A stretch of 64,000 nucleotides of DNA, taken from Paraspadella gotoi. Its lineage: Eukaryota; Chaetognatha. The stretch covers positions 29,034,079-29,098,078 of the forward strand of contig CM119263.1 in assembly GCA_051294375.1 (NCBI GenBank), written 5' to 3'. Under the pieces are notes generated by a model. It was not told the DNA's origin and did not search any database. It saw only the letters and a list, made by a program, of their open reading frames with translations. This document shows positions 10,501 through 20,640 of this stretch, in pieces (within the stretch, counting starts at the first letter, position 1; each line of letters starts with the position of its first letter). The translations under genes were made by a program, and so were the position numbers.

Positions 10501-12240
10501 TTTTTCCTGATAAAAAACTTACTTTCAAATGAATGTAATATATTATTTCAGACATCGCCAGGTTCAGTTTCGCGCCAAAGATTATCAGGAAGAAAGTTTT
10601 ATCAGAAACATTCTGGAGTACTTATCGGATATGAAACTTGTTGAAATTTTAAAAAGCTAACAATAACCCAATTGAAGACACCAGATAGTCTTACGAATAA
10701 CAATAAATAAAAATAATAAACTTGGCTGGATATTAATCGCATATCTCGAATGAGATGTACCTCATAACGCACTTGTTCAGAAGTTGGCTTCAGCAAATAG
10801 CTCGTTTTTATCCTATCCTCAATCATATCTCATCATTTACAGCTTGCGTTGCTTTTATTTATCATAAACGTTTGGGAAGGGTTTTATTTATTCCAACCCA
10901 AACAGAGATCTTTATTTAAAATAACTCAACGATGGACATGATTATGCAAGGTTTAAAAAAAGGCAACCAAACATAACAAAAGCTGCTAAAACACAGCTGG
11001 AAGTTCAAACTTTAACACTAGTTTCGAAAAGAGAGAGAGAGAAAAAAGAGCGCAGAGTGAGAGAAAGACTAACAGTTTTTGCTTTGAAAGAGAAAATAAA
11101 TAAAGACAAATTGCTCCAGGTTGATCAAGACGAAGCATCAATTGAAAAAAAAAAAGAGATATATAATATACTTAACAAATGATGCCGGAAAACTGTTTCA
11201 CCCAAGGTCGTTGCCGTCTTGGCCCAAGTCTCCGTCGCAGTTTTCCGTACCTTATTTGGCGAATGGCTTCTTTATGAGCTTGGAACATTTTGACATTGTT
11301 CATGTTGGACTGCCAGTATTTGACGAAGCCGTTGTGGTCCCCCGAGATCATCCAAGTGTCGTTGCGATTCCAGACCATGTGACGAATGGCGGAATCGTGA
11401 GCCTGAGAAAAAATTAATAAGGCGATTTTGCAAGATTAATTAATTAATTAATTAATTTCATACCGAGTCTTTCACACATTCTCAGCATACCTGCAGAATT
11501 GTTTCGAAATTAAAGGTGAGGCCGTTCCAGAGCGTAAACTCGCCGCTAGATGCGCCCGTCATGAGACGTCGCCCGTCAGGCGTCCAGGCGAGACTGAATA
11601 TCGGGCAACGAATCTTGTTCGTTGAAGTCCGAGTGAATTTCGTTGTCACGGCGTTGATGGGGTTGTCGCGGAAGAACAAGGGAGGGACCAACTGGAAGGA
11701 AGGGAAAAGGGACAAAGGAAGTTAACAAGTGAAGAGGGCACGAAAATGGACATTATTTCTGCTCAGCTGTCCCCATTTTTCGTTTTCTTTTTTGGGCTAA
11801 AAATTTTTTATCCAAATTAAATAAAGGAAGAAAATGTTTTCATCCAGTTGAAGTCGTCATCCTTTGAAACTGACCTCGCAGTGATAGAGGTTGTCCGGTT
11901 GAATGGCCCGTCTGTCCCGATAATCCCGCATCCAGATCCTGTTCTGCAAATACTTGACGACGGAAGAGTTGTAGTCGATCGTCTTCCGGTAGACGGACTT
12001 TCTCAACTGCTTCCCGTCGAAGGTTCCGTCGGGACTGGCATTCTTGGCGGCCTCTACCGCCTGGAGATGCTTTTGGTACAGTTTGGTGTTGAATTTGCTG
12101 AAGGGAGTGAAGGCTCCGCCCTGCGGAGGCACTTGCGGGCTTCCCTGTGGGGCGACGTTTTGTCGGAGATTACGAGGAATTCCCGGGGCGTAGGATTGAA
12201 AGTTGGCGTTGGCGCCGCCGAGCGTCGCCGCCGTTGACAT
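1550..12240 (-). CDS. WDR33: WDR33, CPSF subunit of the pre-mRNA 3'-end processing complex
   Basis: Thirteen coding exons, all GT-AG and phase-consistent: 12240-11875, 11691-11491, 11402-11251, 5754-5515, 5382-5265, 5181-5081, 4999-4810, 4729-4624, 4446-4323, 4226-4057, 3990-3928, 3801-3344 and 2571-1550. The N-terminus has the WDR33 motif [19 protein letters not shown], followed by WD40 repeats including [22 protein letters not shown] and [17 protein letters not shown]. In the family this propeller works with CPSF30 to read AAUAAA. After the propeller come IPGLDF and an IPYSRP motif, a collagen-like GPNGPGGPQ region, and an RGG/Gly-rich tail. Intron 3 is about 5.5 kb and contains another gene on the opposite strand. 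The last exon needs one extra base near 1671-1676 to keep the RGG frame to the TAA at 1550; the model is then about 1103 residues. As written, the frame instead runs to 1402 through an acidic, non-homologous end. Confidence 0.93.
2698..3225. repeat. Imperfect long inverted repeat (foldback/MITE-like) in WDR33 intron
   Basis: The core at 2835-3139 begins ATTTGAGG and ends CCTCAAAT, with arms over 100 bp long. For example, TGACCGACCAAACAAAAAGTGAC on the left is mirrored by GTCACTTTTTGGTTGGTTGGTCA on the right. A more diverged outer part adds GTGTTGCGCC near 2702 and GGCGCAACAC near 3210. No coding sequence is present. It sits in the intron between the collagen-like exon and the RGG exon. A transposase-free foldback element is the likely identity; I could not define a target-site duplication. 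Confidence 0.75.
3527..3690 (-). repeat. 27-bp tandem repeat encoding GPNGPGGPQ units
   Basis: About six copies of a 27-bp unit inside the WDR33 exon 3801-3344, in phase with the reading frame. They give a collagen-like Gly-Pro-rich segment like the one between the propeller and tail of vertebrate WDR33. The DNA copies are nearly identical, so the array has expanded or homogenised recently. Confidence 0.85.
6871..6880. other. Assembly gap of 10 N next to a GA run
   Basis: Ten N bases directly before a GA dinucleotide tract inside WDR33 intron 3, upstream of the nested gene. The true repeat length is unknown. Confidence 0.99.
7255..10074 (+). CDS. eIF4G-like translation initiation scaffold, uninterrupted CDS, nested in WDR33 intron 3
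   Basis: A 939-residue protein with no intron in the coding region. The ATG at 7255 directly follows a good acceptor (ACCCAG). A donor (AAG/GTAATG) near 7130 suggests a short 5'UTR intron, so I prefer this start to the in-frame ATG at 7135. Residue 265 begins YTKKELV, which fits the YxxxxL-hydrophobic eIF4E-binding motif. A MIF4G domain (about 327-552) has [23 protein letters not shown] and [13 protein letters not shown], matching the eIF4A/RNA-binding core of eIF4G. A charged ERE/KEK helix and an Arg/Ser-rich linker follow. A divergent MA3-like domain (about 770-920) contains [12 protein letters not shown], comparable to IDIPHVWLYLAE. The C-terminal W2 domain of eIF4G1/3 is absent. AATAAA lies at 10270-10275. 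The lack of introns among intron-rich neighbours points to an old retrocopy that remained intact. The exact paralogue is not known. Confidence 0.88.
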   Translation: MASRVSGNDDPHKYWTYDETQYVWLMKELRSLNNFKKEEKEVKLSQRRSERSLKTSAIVNRQSENGNSVLEKRMGSSTQRKARPETPPTPRSLSPHPVSVVNYDKTAANHFKLSHSRENLQITQTGYSSTNQCEEIEIKRGITRKEVEKELTVTIDDNQNLTTMGCMEKIHGEQRHEEKKIIEDAAIKKSNIQPKISIVNDKPEKISEQINMKEENPKCNLIEVESNLTNVEHNDHVSEMKVSNFEFDLNDISVQDLIHRPNRSYTKKELVAMRYTPLTKIVPSCIPEELLHKIKTEAKEIKEIKGIKVIKLGNALDAKIQLKTCSNAWRPKSMKDDDGESQTVKQFRSILNKITPEKFEKLMSQIEQLAINTIATLQSVIDTLFETAVNDQAYSEIYAKICKRLESRKVKEETGSAEKGFRSLLLERCQKTFFKFLDCEEKNENEEQQLAEKRKRLGNIRLIGELFNNQILNERILHDCVTILLKKETESGVESACLMLTIAGERLEPRKVKTYLQKLSKLQQESKLSSRIKFMIRDLLEIKSLKWNLQARVEMAEEREREKKKELKEKEREREKENTTPHAVSSAEVPKTKVVTSLHIQPLMSLALREEPSPESLGAKRGEIKELMKDVSPKLSRSRFGDRGKDPRVTDKVNEKQIENLSSPEPCLEGSISLRRNLSISPSNSRHTNRKHRQNDLPSRNVLDRNNSASPSGRVPRFCNSPSRKPRRHNRSVSPCERQLHNHKSPTSLMEADCNCPETPRPSIASVKVSAARVVQRMERDDNEGAERIVEGVPQRLRGDLVFESVNLVVERCFRARKNFGGFLERALRRSVLHPRDVRDGLTRFARVAGDLEVDIPRLWFYLSQVCSPLLRQESGFPPRYFDSVCEAVGCRRQTAQFLTEVAKEMSEERKSELIDYMENSDVAQRCLPNPTLKSLFAK
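10075..11250. other. Rest of WDR33 intron 3 downstream of the nested gene
   Basis: Holds the 3'UTR and poly(A) signal of the eIF4G-like gene and then AT-rich sequence up to the WDR33 exon 3 donor at 11250. I see no further gene here. Confidence 0.6.
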
Positions 12241-13237
12241 GACGAAAAGGTGGCGCGGGGAAGGGCGATTAGAGAAAGGAATTCGAAACGGAAGGAGTTC
12301 ACCGAGGGAAAGTATCCATTCGACCCGTTTTTTACGCCAACCTGGCTGACGCGCTCTCAACTTGGCAAAATAAAAAACCGGATCTAAATGTGGGTGACAT
12401 CGAGAAAAATGGCGACGAAATATAACCGAAATAACACAGATTATGGAGATGACACCAAGCAATCGAGCCAGATAAGTTGGCAAATTAAATTAACTCACGC
12501 GCCAAAATCTAAAGCGCATCCAAATATTCAGAAATGTACAAACATTCTTAATTTTTTTTTTTTACAATTATTTTCAAAGCAACGCAGTTTGTGTAAGGAA
12601 AAGACGTGCCTCTCCAGGCTCCACGCAGCCCACTTGGCTCCTCTTCCTCGTCCCCGTCGCTCAGCACAGGCCTCTCCTCCCCTTTCCAATTCTCAATGCT
12701 GCTCCGCTGGTCTTTCTCTTTGTGGAAGCCGCAACTGCTGCCGCGGTCAACGCTTCAGCATCGAGCGAAAAAAAAGAAGAGATTGTCCTTTTGTTTCTTT
12801 CATTAACAGATGAAAATATGAAAACCTAAAAATATTTTTGTGGCGGTCACAATGATATTAATTTCGGATAAAAAATGAAAATGAAATCCTATATTAAAGG
12901 GACAACCAGTTCTAATTCATGAAAGGGAGCAGCTATAAGATGCAATCACGTCAAAGTCTATTTTTAAATGTTTTTTCAAAAGCCGCCAAAACCGCGGTCG
13001 GCGAAAGTCAAATTTAACTGTCTAGTGTCTACATCATAGTAAAAAAATGGGGCTTTAAGCTGAGCTCCTCAAAAGTTCCTGTTGTTAAAGGAGAAACGGA
13101 TTTATCCTCGAAATTAAAAAAAAACAAAAAAACAAACAACTGGAAAGTAAATCATCCCAGTTTATTATTGCCACGAATCCAAAAATAGAGAATATAAAAA
13201 CGGAAAAGAAAGCGGGAAAGTCTATCAGGGAGCGCGT
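12241..13237. other. Spacer between WDR33 start and RING gene end
   Basis: Contains the WDR33 5'UTR/promoter side and the 3' side of the RING-H2 gene. Short plus-strand open frames near 12388-12813 show no domain and are probably chance. Confidence 0.5.
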
Positions 13238-14565
13238 TTATATCGCGACGAAGTTAACTTGGAAGGCATCGGCGCTGCGACACTGACCGCACTGCCTGCA
13301 AACTGGGCAACGCGCCTGAAACGGAAATAGTGGGTTAGGGTGGCTGGTCGACTTGGAAACGATCCTCCTCGGCCTCGAAACTGACTTGATTTTCAAAGCA
13401 GGTCTTCAAGCATTCCTCGTGGAACTCGTGGCCGCAGTATAACGTCTTCATGGCGACACCCTCCTCGTAATCGCCCAAGCAGATCGGGCATCGCTCCGCT
13501 TCCTCGACTGACATCCCGTGGTAAGTGTAAGGTAAGGTTATGACAATCAAATCAAAAATCCATATTCACAAAAACCTTCGCTATGTTTGCGCTTTCTTCC
13601 TCCACTCGTAGTCTGTGGGCGCTCGTCTGCGCCAACAAGGAGAGAAGGAAGTCTCTCAGTTAATTCGTCTTCTTCGCGTGATTAAAAGTCAACGATCGAT
13701 ATCAATCCTAATATTAATCCAAAACCTTTGCTACTCGTTTCCGCCGTCAGAGATGAAGAAGTTTGATCCGGTGATTTTTCAACTACTTTGTCCTCATCGG
13801 TTTTGTCCGGATGATCAACCGCGACCGCCTTGGAGCCTTCAACCAGAGAAGAAATGTGTCAACTCGACGCATCACAACAACTTCCCTACTTTTCTTTTCC
13901 TTGTTTAAACGATGTACCTTTCTCCTTCGATCCTGATTCCCCAAATTTTCGCGAGGTGATTCGATTGAAGCTTTCGCCGACGACTTTGTCGTGGAGAAAT
14001 CGGTGGACGAGATCTGAGGCGATGAGGCGCCGCGTCAAATCTCGCTACGAGGATTTCAACATTAGATGGCGCCACCTTTGATGTGTTCCTCAGTCGGGGC
14101 CGTCAAGGGATTCCCCGTCGTGGCGAAGGCCCAATTGTGTCGAACTTCGACGACGGTTCGACCTGGAAATATTAAGGTCACGCCCCTACTACTACTATAA
14201 TATTTAGCAATGTAATTCGAGAGGGCGTTTCAAAAATCTTAGCCGTTAGCTTTGAATGGCATCCCTTGTCGAATATTTCACTGTTTCAGAACAACCACTA
14301 ACGAGTTTTCCCGCTTCTGACTGTCACCTAACGTAGGGTTGAATACTGGATAAACGTTAAGCGAACGCTCCACCGGACCTTTTAATAAAAGTATTTATAA
14401 ATAAACAAAGAATTAAAATATAAATAACATTTCAGCGAGGAAGAGAAACTAAGTCTAGATCTAACCGTTAGCGTTGTTGTTGGGATGGTTGTTGTTGTTG
14501 TTGTTGCGATTTCGTCTCCGGCCGTTGCCGGATCTTTGACGACCTCTTCCGCCTCCGCGAGGCAT
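13238..14565 (-). CDS. RING-H2 finger protein, probable E3 ubiquitin ligase
   Basis: Hand-built seven-exon model: 14565-14466, 14162-14076, 14013-13918, 13836-13726, 13626-13576, 13507-13386 and 13315-13238. Every junction keeps frame and gives 214 residues. The N-terminus is Gly/Arg-rich ([18 protein letters not shown]) with an Asn run. The middle has [12 protein letters not shown] and [19 protein letters not shown], which I do not recognise. The end is a [15 protein letters not shown], then [11 protein letters not shown], then [12 protein letters not shown], with spacing C-x2-C-x14-C-x-H-x2-H-x2-C-x10-C-x2-C. Ubiquitin ligase activity is inferred from the RING only. Some junctions are weak (first donor GTTAGA, fourth acceptor AAG); the RING exons are the safest part. 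Confidence 0.65.
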
Positions 14566-15135
14566 TTAAAATAATTTGGAGAAAAAATTATTTTCTTGGA
14601 GAAAAAAATGAATAATTAAGAGTTGCGGAGCATTGATTTCTAACGGACAGATCTTCGAGTATTTATTGTCGGCGAATTTGCAGTTTTCTCACTAAACAAG
14701 CAAAGGGTCCAGGAGCAAATAAGTTGCAAAATATGGAGTTCAATTTTATTACAATTAATTTTTTTATAATTATTCGCTTTACAATTTAAAATTTTTTGAG
14801 GAAATTTAGATATCCTATAAATTATATTATAGTATAATATTATTAATATTAACGCTTTGGCTAGTCGAACGACCACAAACAATACAAGCGAATAATTTTT
14901 TACCAAACATAAATAAATTAATACATTACTTGACTCAGAAATATATTATAATTATAATATAATAATTATAACATAAAATCCCATTCGCATTATCGATTTT
15001 TTTCATTAGTGCAGTTTTTAATCTTTGTTCTTCCTAAAGATTCCACGCTGAACAAAGTTTATTTCATCGACATTCTTCAAAGTTCCGTCTTCCAAAAATA
15101 TTTTCTCGCTACAGTCAAGCAATGCCTTCCTCCTC
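14566..15135. other. AT-rich spacer between RING gene start and BSX end
   Basis: Very AT-rich with TATAAT-like runs near 14810-14960. No coding sequence or structured RNA recognised. Confidence 0.5.
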
Positions 15136-17625
15136 TCACTCGCTCGAGACAACGTCGTTTCTCTCTTCTGCGCCGCGAAAAGGCGCTGGAGCGCGCTGAC
15201 GCCCAGGGCCCTCCAAGGCAGGCCTTTGAAGTGAGAGAGAAGCGTCTATCATGACGGGCACCGCCGATGTAGCGAAAACGGTTTGCGACTCTTGACATGG
15301 TACTTCTGTCTGCGCTACCAGTGAATTCGCTGCCGAATGGGCCGCCTGTGCCGCGAGGGTGGCTTGACCCATGACGGGCGGTCGCGAGGATTCGGCGGAC
15401 GACGTGGATCCGATTGACGGTAAAGACGACGCGCCGCAAAAGGCGAGATGAGGAGGAAGAGGAGGAATGGTGCGATGGTAAAGGGGATGGGGAGGAGCGA
15501 AGGAGGAAGAGGAGACGTAAGGGAGACTGGACATCGGAGGAGGAGAGAGAATTCGCTCTTCCGATTCGCATCCTGTGAAAAAGGGAGGTTGAGGGTGAAA
15601 AACATTAATATTATATTTAGCTATTAATAACTGAGGGAATACTGTAACGCGATCTTAAACGAAAACGCCACCTGGCGAGATGTCGTCGTCCTCGTCTTCG
15701 TCTTCGCACGAAAGAGGCGAAGAGACGACGACGACTCTCTCTCTATCAGACGCGGGCGTCAATTCCGTCGTCGACATCGGAGGCACCACCTTCTTCACTT
15801 GTTTCTTGTGCTTCATCCGTCGGTTTTGGAACCAGGTTTTCACCTGAGTTGAAGCGATGTCCTATTCATAATCATCGATCGACCAAAGAGGTAAACAGCG
15901 GGCACGCCTACCTGAGTCTCCGACAGAGAGAGCGCGTTGGCCAACTCTACTCGTTCGGGAGTCGATAAATAACGTTGACTCTGAAATCTCTTTTCCAGAC
16001 CCGAGAGTTGAAAGTCGCTGAAAACCGTCCGCGCCTTTCGTCGTCGGTAAGACTGTTAAAGTGAGGGCGAGTATTGAATCTATTGATTGCTCGAGAGTCA
16101 TCGTATCTGTTGTGCGAGTATTGAGTAATTTAAGACTATTCGCTGATAAAGGCTCTCAACATTATTATTTGTCAGAAAAAAAGTAATGTTTCGACCCGAC
16201 AACAAATCGTTGTTTGTTAACAAAATTTTTTTTTCTCTTCGAAGTAAGACCGTGAACTTTATCAAAGAGCGGAAAAAAGGTATGCGAGGTTTCAATTTGT
16301 GATAGAAAAAATAAAACTGATTCACGTCAACCTATCATTTTTGTCAAACCTGAGTTGAAGCCGTAACTGGAGCTTTGGAATGAGCGGTATTTGTACTCGC
16401 GGTATTAACCGTCGTTTCAGCGCTGAAAATAAGCCCACAAATAGTTGATTAATCATAATAATTTTTTTAGTCAAAAATTCAGTGGAACTGGAAATTTACC
16501 AAGCTGTTTTAGCCTGCGACGCATTGGACGAATTTTTTAAAATTTTGTGATAAATAAAATTTGTGTGCAACTGAAGAGTCAAATCTTCAGGATGAAAACT
16601 GGCGAAGAGATGAGGAGGAACAAAGGAAGACGGAATACGCGTGTCCAAATCTAAAAATAGAACATTTTAACTAGTAATGCAAAAAGTTCACTATGTTTTA
16701 ACAAATTCTCACGAATACTAATACCGGCGGTGGCGCCGTCGTCGTCCCATCGCGCTACATCATCTCTCGCGTTTTTATCCAAAAAACTATTTGTCAGGTA
16801 ATGATAATAGCGCTCAAAATTCTGTTAATAAACACATTTTGAGTGTATTTTAACGAATTGGTCAAAAAAGGAACACTATGCTTAGCGTGCATACTTGGTC
16901 TGGTGCTGAAAAATGATTTTTCGAAGTCGGCGCAAATGGCGTGACGTCACAAAAAGGTGGGCAGGGGTAAGTTGGCGCGCGAACGCAAGAGGAATCTGTG
17001 TCACGATTCTAGTGTTTAATTTTTTTCATGGGAAAATAAAATGCAGGCGAACTTACCTTGATTGTCAGAATTTTGAAAATCTTTGTTGACACAATGCTGA
17101 ACGGCGTCGCTGGTGACGTTCGCTGCAAATGATTCAGTGAATTTTTAAAGCGAGATATTTATAGTTATACATACAATTTTCAATTACTGTGGACGTGTAT
17201 CAGCGAGACTGCGTGAAAGCTAACGTATCTCGCAAGTCATTTGTGAACACCTTACCTTTAAACTTTGGCAAAACAGTGGGTGAGGTCAAAGGGAAATCGT
17301 TACGAATCACAGACGACTGAAAATTCTCTTCTCTCATCCGCGACTTGGCGACGAGATCGATGGGTTTCCCATCTTCAGACAGAAATGGAAAAGGGACAAA
17401 ATGAGTGTACGTCGGGGGCACGCCACCTCGGACCGATCGAGCTGCGTCGGGAGCAGAGGATGCGGCGCCGATGCTATCGCCGAAAGAAACGACTCCTCGT
17501 TGAAACCTTGTGTAGGGCGCTGGAGGAGGCGGCGGAAGCGACAACTCGGGAGGCGGACTCCGTCGATCCACCTTTGAACCAGAGGACAGAATATCGTCGA
17601 TGGAAAATCCGCTTTTCGTCGTCAT
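15136..17625 (-). CDS. BSX: BSX (brain-specific homeobox) transcription factor
   Basis: Seven phase-consistent exons: 17625-17256, 17122-17057, 16650-16500, 16422-16350, 16052-15912, 15843-15672 and 15572-15136, giving 469 residues. The homeodomain (about 223-282) starts [20 protein letters not shown] and ends [15 protein letters not shown]. It differs from vertebrate BSX at only a few positions as I recall it. An intron splits it between homeodomain residues 45 and 46 (ETQ/VKTWF). The N-terminus carries FSIDDIL, resembling the short FIEDIL motif near the N-terminus of BSX. The C-terminus is acidic (EDEDEDDD) and then Ser/Pro/Ala-rich. BSX/bsh proteins are DNA-binding regulators of specific brain neurons. 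The protein is about twice the vertebrate length because of the long linker exons and tail. Confidence 0.9.
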
Positions 17626-18073
17626 GGCTACGGAAAAACGGCCCGACGCGGAGAACGGAATGAAAAGCGAAAAATGGAATGGAGTCGGAGAAGCAAAGAA
17701 GTAATAAATGAATATGAAGATGGAGCGAGTGATAATAAAGAAGAGAAAAGAACACCCAAGTTTCAAAATGTCGATGATAGCACAGGAAAGCATACGATGG
17801 AAAAGTTGTGTGAAAGAGGAAAACGGCGCTTGACGGATCGGAGGATCACGAATTCCCTTTTGCGACGCGACCGTCGCTTCTCGACGCGACCGCGCGTGAC
17901 GAGGATAACGCGAGCGTCGCAGATTGCCGACAAGAGTTTCGTCGCAACAACCATCCCTTCACGTCAATGCTTACATATTACATAAGTATAAAGTAATAAA
18001 GGAGATATATAAAGATATCGACTTCAATTATAACTATAAAAATTGTGATTAAACTTTCTTTCGTTGTGTTTGG

Positions 18074-18184
18074 GTTATTTGAAATTAAAGACAAAATCTT
18101 TTACATCAACGATTTTTATTTAAAAAAAAAAAAATAAATAAAAATCGTTGATGTAAAAGATTTCGTCTTTAATTTCAAAATAAC
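18074..18184. repeat. Near-perfect palindrome, arms about 48 bp
   Basis: The left arm includes CTTTTACATCAACGATTTTT and the right arm its reverse complement AAAAATCGTTGATGTAAAAG. A short A-rich loop separates them, and about two mismatches are visible. The tightness implies recent origin or homogenisation; it could be a tiny foldback element. Confidence 0.9.
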
Positions 18185-18706
18185 TATAAAAATTATAATA
18201 TCTCTAAATGTACTACGATGCAGAGTTCATTTTACCTTCATGAATATATGATTTACGCATTACTTTGATTCATTATGCTAACCAATTGATCTAAATCAGT
18301 ACTTTAGCTACAATGCAATTTTTTATGTTAACCGCAAACAGTTGGTATGATTGAAAATATTATATTCATAATGGAGGTACAGAGCTGTGAAACAATTATT
18401 TCCTCAATATGGTCAAAAAAACAATATAATTTTTGTCTCACAGGCTCACAGCAGTCTCAGCCACCATTATGAAAGTCAAATTTTAAAAGCTACTATGCAA
18501 CTTGAGAGCTTATCGATTTCATAAACTAAATATAAACATCAATCTAGTCTAATCAGTAAGGATCCTGACATGAATAATTAACTTTTCACAAACTGAAATC
18601 ACAATGCAACTGACGTATGGTGAAAAAAGCTTAAACCCCCATATCCCGTTCTATTCTATCGACATTTTCGATAGCGGCAACCGATGGGGAAGAGGAGGAG
18701 CAGAGA

Positions 18707-18710
<4 letters not shown>

Positions 18711-18759
<49 letters not shown>
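18711..18759. repeat. (AG)n microsatellite, about 49 bp
   Basis: Uninterrupted AG dinucleotide run in the BSX upstream region. Confidence 0.98.
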
Positions 18760-18761
<2 letters not shown>

Positions 18762-20640
18762 CCTTAATTGGGTAATTTTATGCATCGGACTTCCCCCTAT
18801 GTCGTCGCTGATTGCCGCCAATTGGAGAAATTGGTTCCAGAAGGGGGTCATTAAAACGGGAGGCGAGAGAGAGACAGAGAAAAGCGAAATTATCTGCGGG
18901 GCAAAAAAGCCTTTTACTTTATGAATCACATGTGGGAGCAAACGAGAAACGGCGTTTAACACGCCATTTTCCTTCATCCCTACGGTTTTCTCTTTTTTTT
19001 TTAAGAAAAAAGCAAGCAAGAAATTCGATAAATTGCTGGAAGCAATCGCATTAAGAAAAAACCGACATTTGCATAATCTCGAGAAAAATTAATGCAAATT
19101 AAATTTTCCGGAAGATTTGAAAAATTTACCCACTTTACCTATTAACGTTGGAAAAAGTGGTAAACTGGTTCACTTTTGAGTTTGAACCCCGAAGGTTTTA
19201 AAACGCAATAAATTGGGTTATGAATCACCTTTTCGAAAGTTTCAAATAATTTCTTGACTTATACATACTTTTTTTCCCGCTTATCAATTACTGTAATATC
19301 AACTTATGACAGAGTCCGACTGGCTGGATTGGCAAAGACAGCGGAGTGCGGACGTCATCACATTTCTCATCAAAGGCCTCGTTTCCAAGACAACGAGCGA
19401 ATCAACTCTTTTCGCCCAATCCCAACCCCACCCCCCGAAATCTTAAAAACCCCTTCACCGACCGGAAGTCATAAGGTCACGGGTCGCGTGGGGGCGGAGG
19501 GCGCTCTTAGGAAGAGGCGTCGCGGTAGGTGGACTTGATTGGCGTTGTTAAAGACTGATTGAGTTGCTGAGGGCGCTGACATCATCGCGGCGCTCTTCTC
19601 CCCTTCCGCCCCTTTTTTTCTCTCTTCCATTAGCGCCAAGGGGGCGCGCGTGCGAGCCGCCCTTCATCGATTGCCTTGTTTTCTCTCTTGTTATGCGACC
19701 AACGACTCAATCAGCGCCGATATTTCCGTTAAACACGATTTGCGGAGCGAGATTCTCTCTTTCGCCGGTTAAATTGGTTTCGTCGAAACTACCAATCTTG
19801 GAACCACCATATGATGAAGAACCAATCATTTAAACACCAATCATCGAACCACTTTGTGAACAAACAAGAAATAATTACGCTCAAATATTAAAAAACTGCC
19901 TTCTGAATAGACATTTAAGTAATATTCGCATTTGATTCATTAGATTAGTAGTATCAGTTATCTCTTCTCATTAAAACCCTCTATCAAACAAACATAAAAC
20001 CACCGCCTTAGGCAATTGCCATTTCTCTCATTCCACCGCCGCTACCCCCAATGACAAGGTACCACCATGGAACCATCTCCCCCATTCCTCTCCCTCCACC
20101 ATCTCTTCGCCTCGCACGTTTCTCCAATCAGCTTTTTCACTAACAAACCCGATAAAGACGCCGGGAGGAAAGAGAAGGGAAAAATTGTCTCAATCATTGA
20201 TGGCGCGTGATGTGACTCGAGCGTCTAATGGACCGGATGATGATGATGATGATAAAGAGGGGGAAAGGTGTGAGAGACTCTCTCCTTCGCTAATCAACTG
20301 GAAAATAGGATTTGTCTCCTCGCTAAATAACTGTAACATAAATTCTAATTGACTTTTGTTTCTCGGCGCGCGCCGCGCGAACAAAGTTATAAAGGAATTT
20401 TTGTCTTAGTTTGCGTGTTAAATCTATTCCATCGCTGAAGTATAAAAAAAAATGAGGCAAATTGCTGAATGCTCGTGAAAAATAGTTGACTCAATACGTA
20501 TAAAAGTGAAAATATGTAGCAAGTAACGTTGTCCCTTGGAGAATAAATATCAATAGGCTAACATAAACAGAGCAAAATAAACCAAACAGAAACAAAGAAT
20601 ACTGAGGCGGACGCGGGGGAAAAAAAGACAAAAACAAAGG

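Larger units (their letters stand above)
17626..20640. other. 3-kb non-coding region upstream of BSX
   Basis: The longest clearly intergenic stretch in the window. It contains a near-perfect hairpin at 18074-18184, a GA microsatellite at 18711-18759, and a GC-richer island around 19300-19700. Short open frames have no recognisable domain. Position suggests BSX cis-regulatory DNA; that is inference only. Confidence 0.5.
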
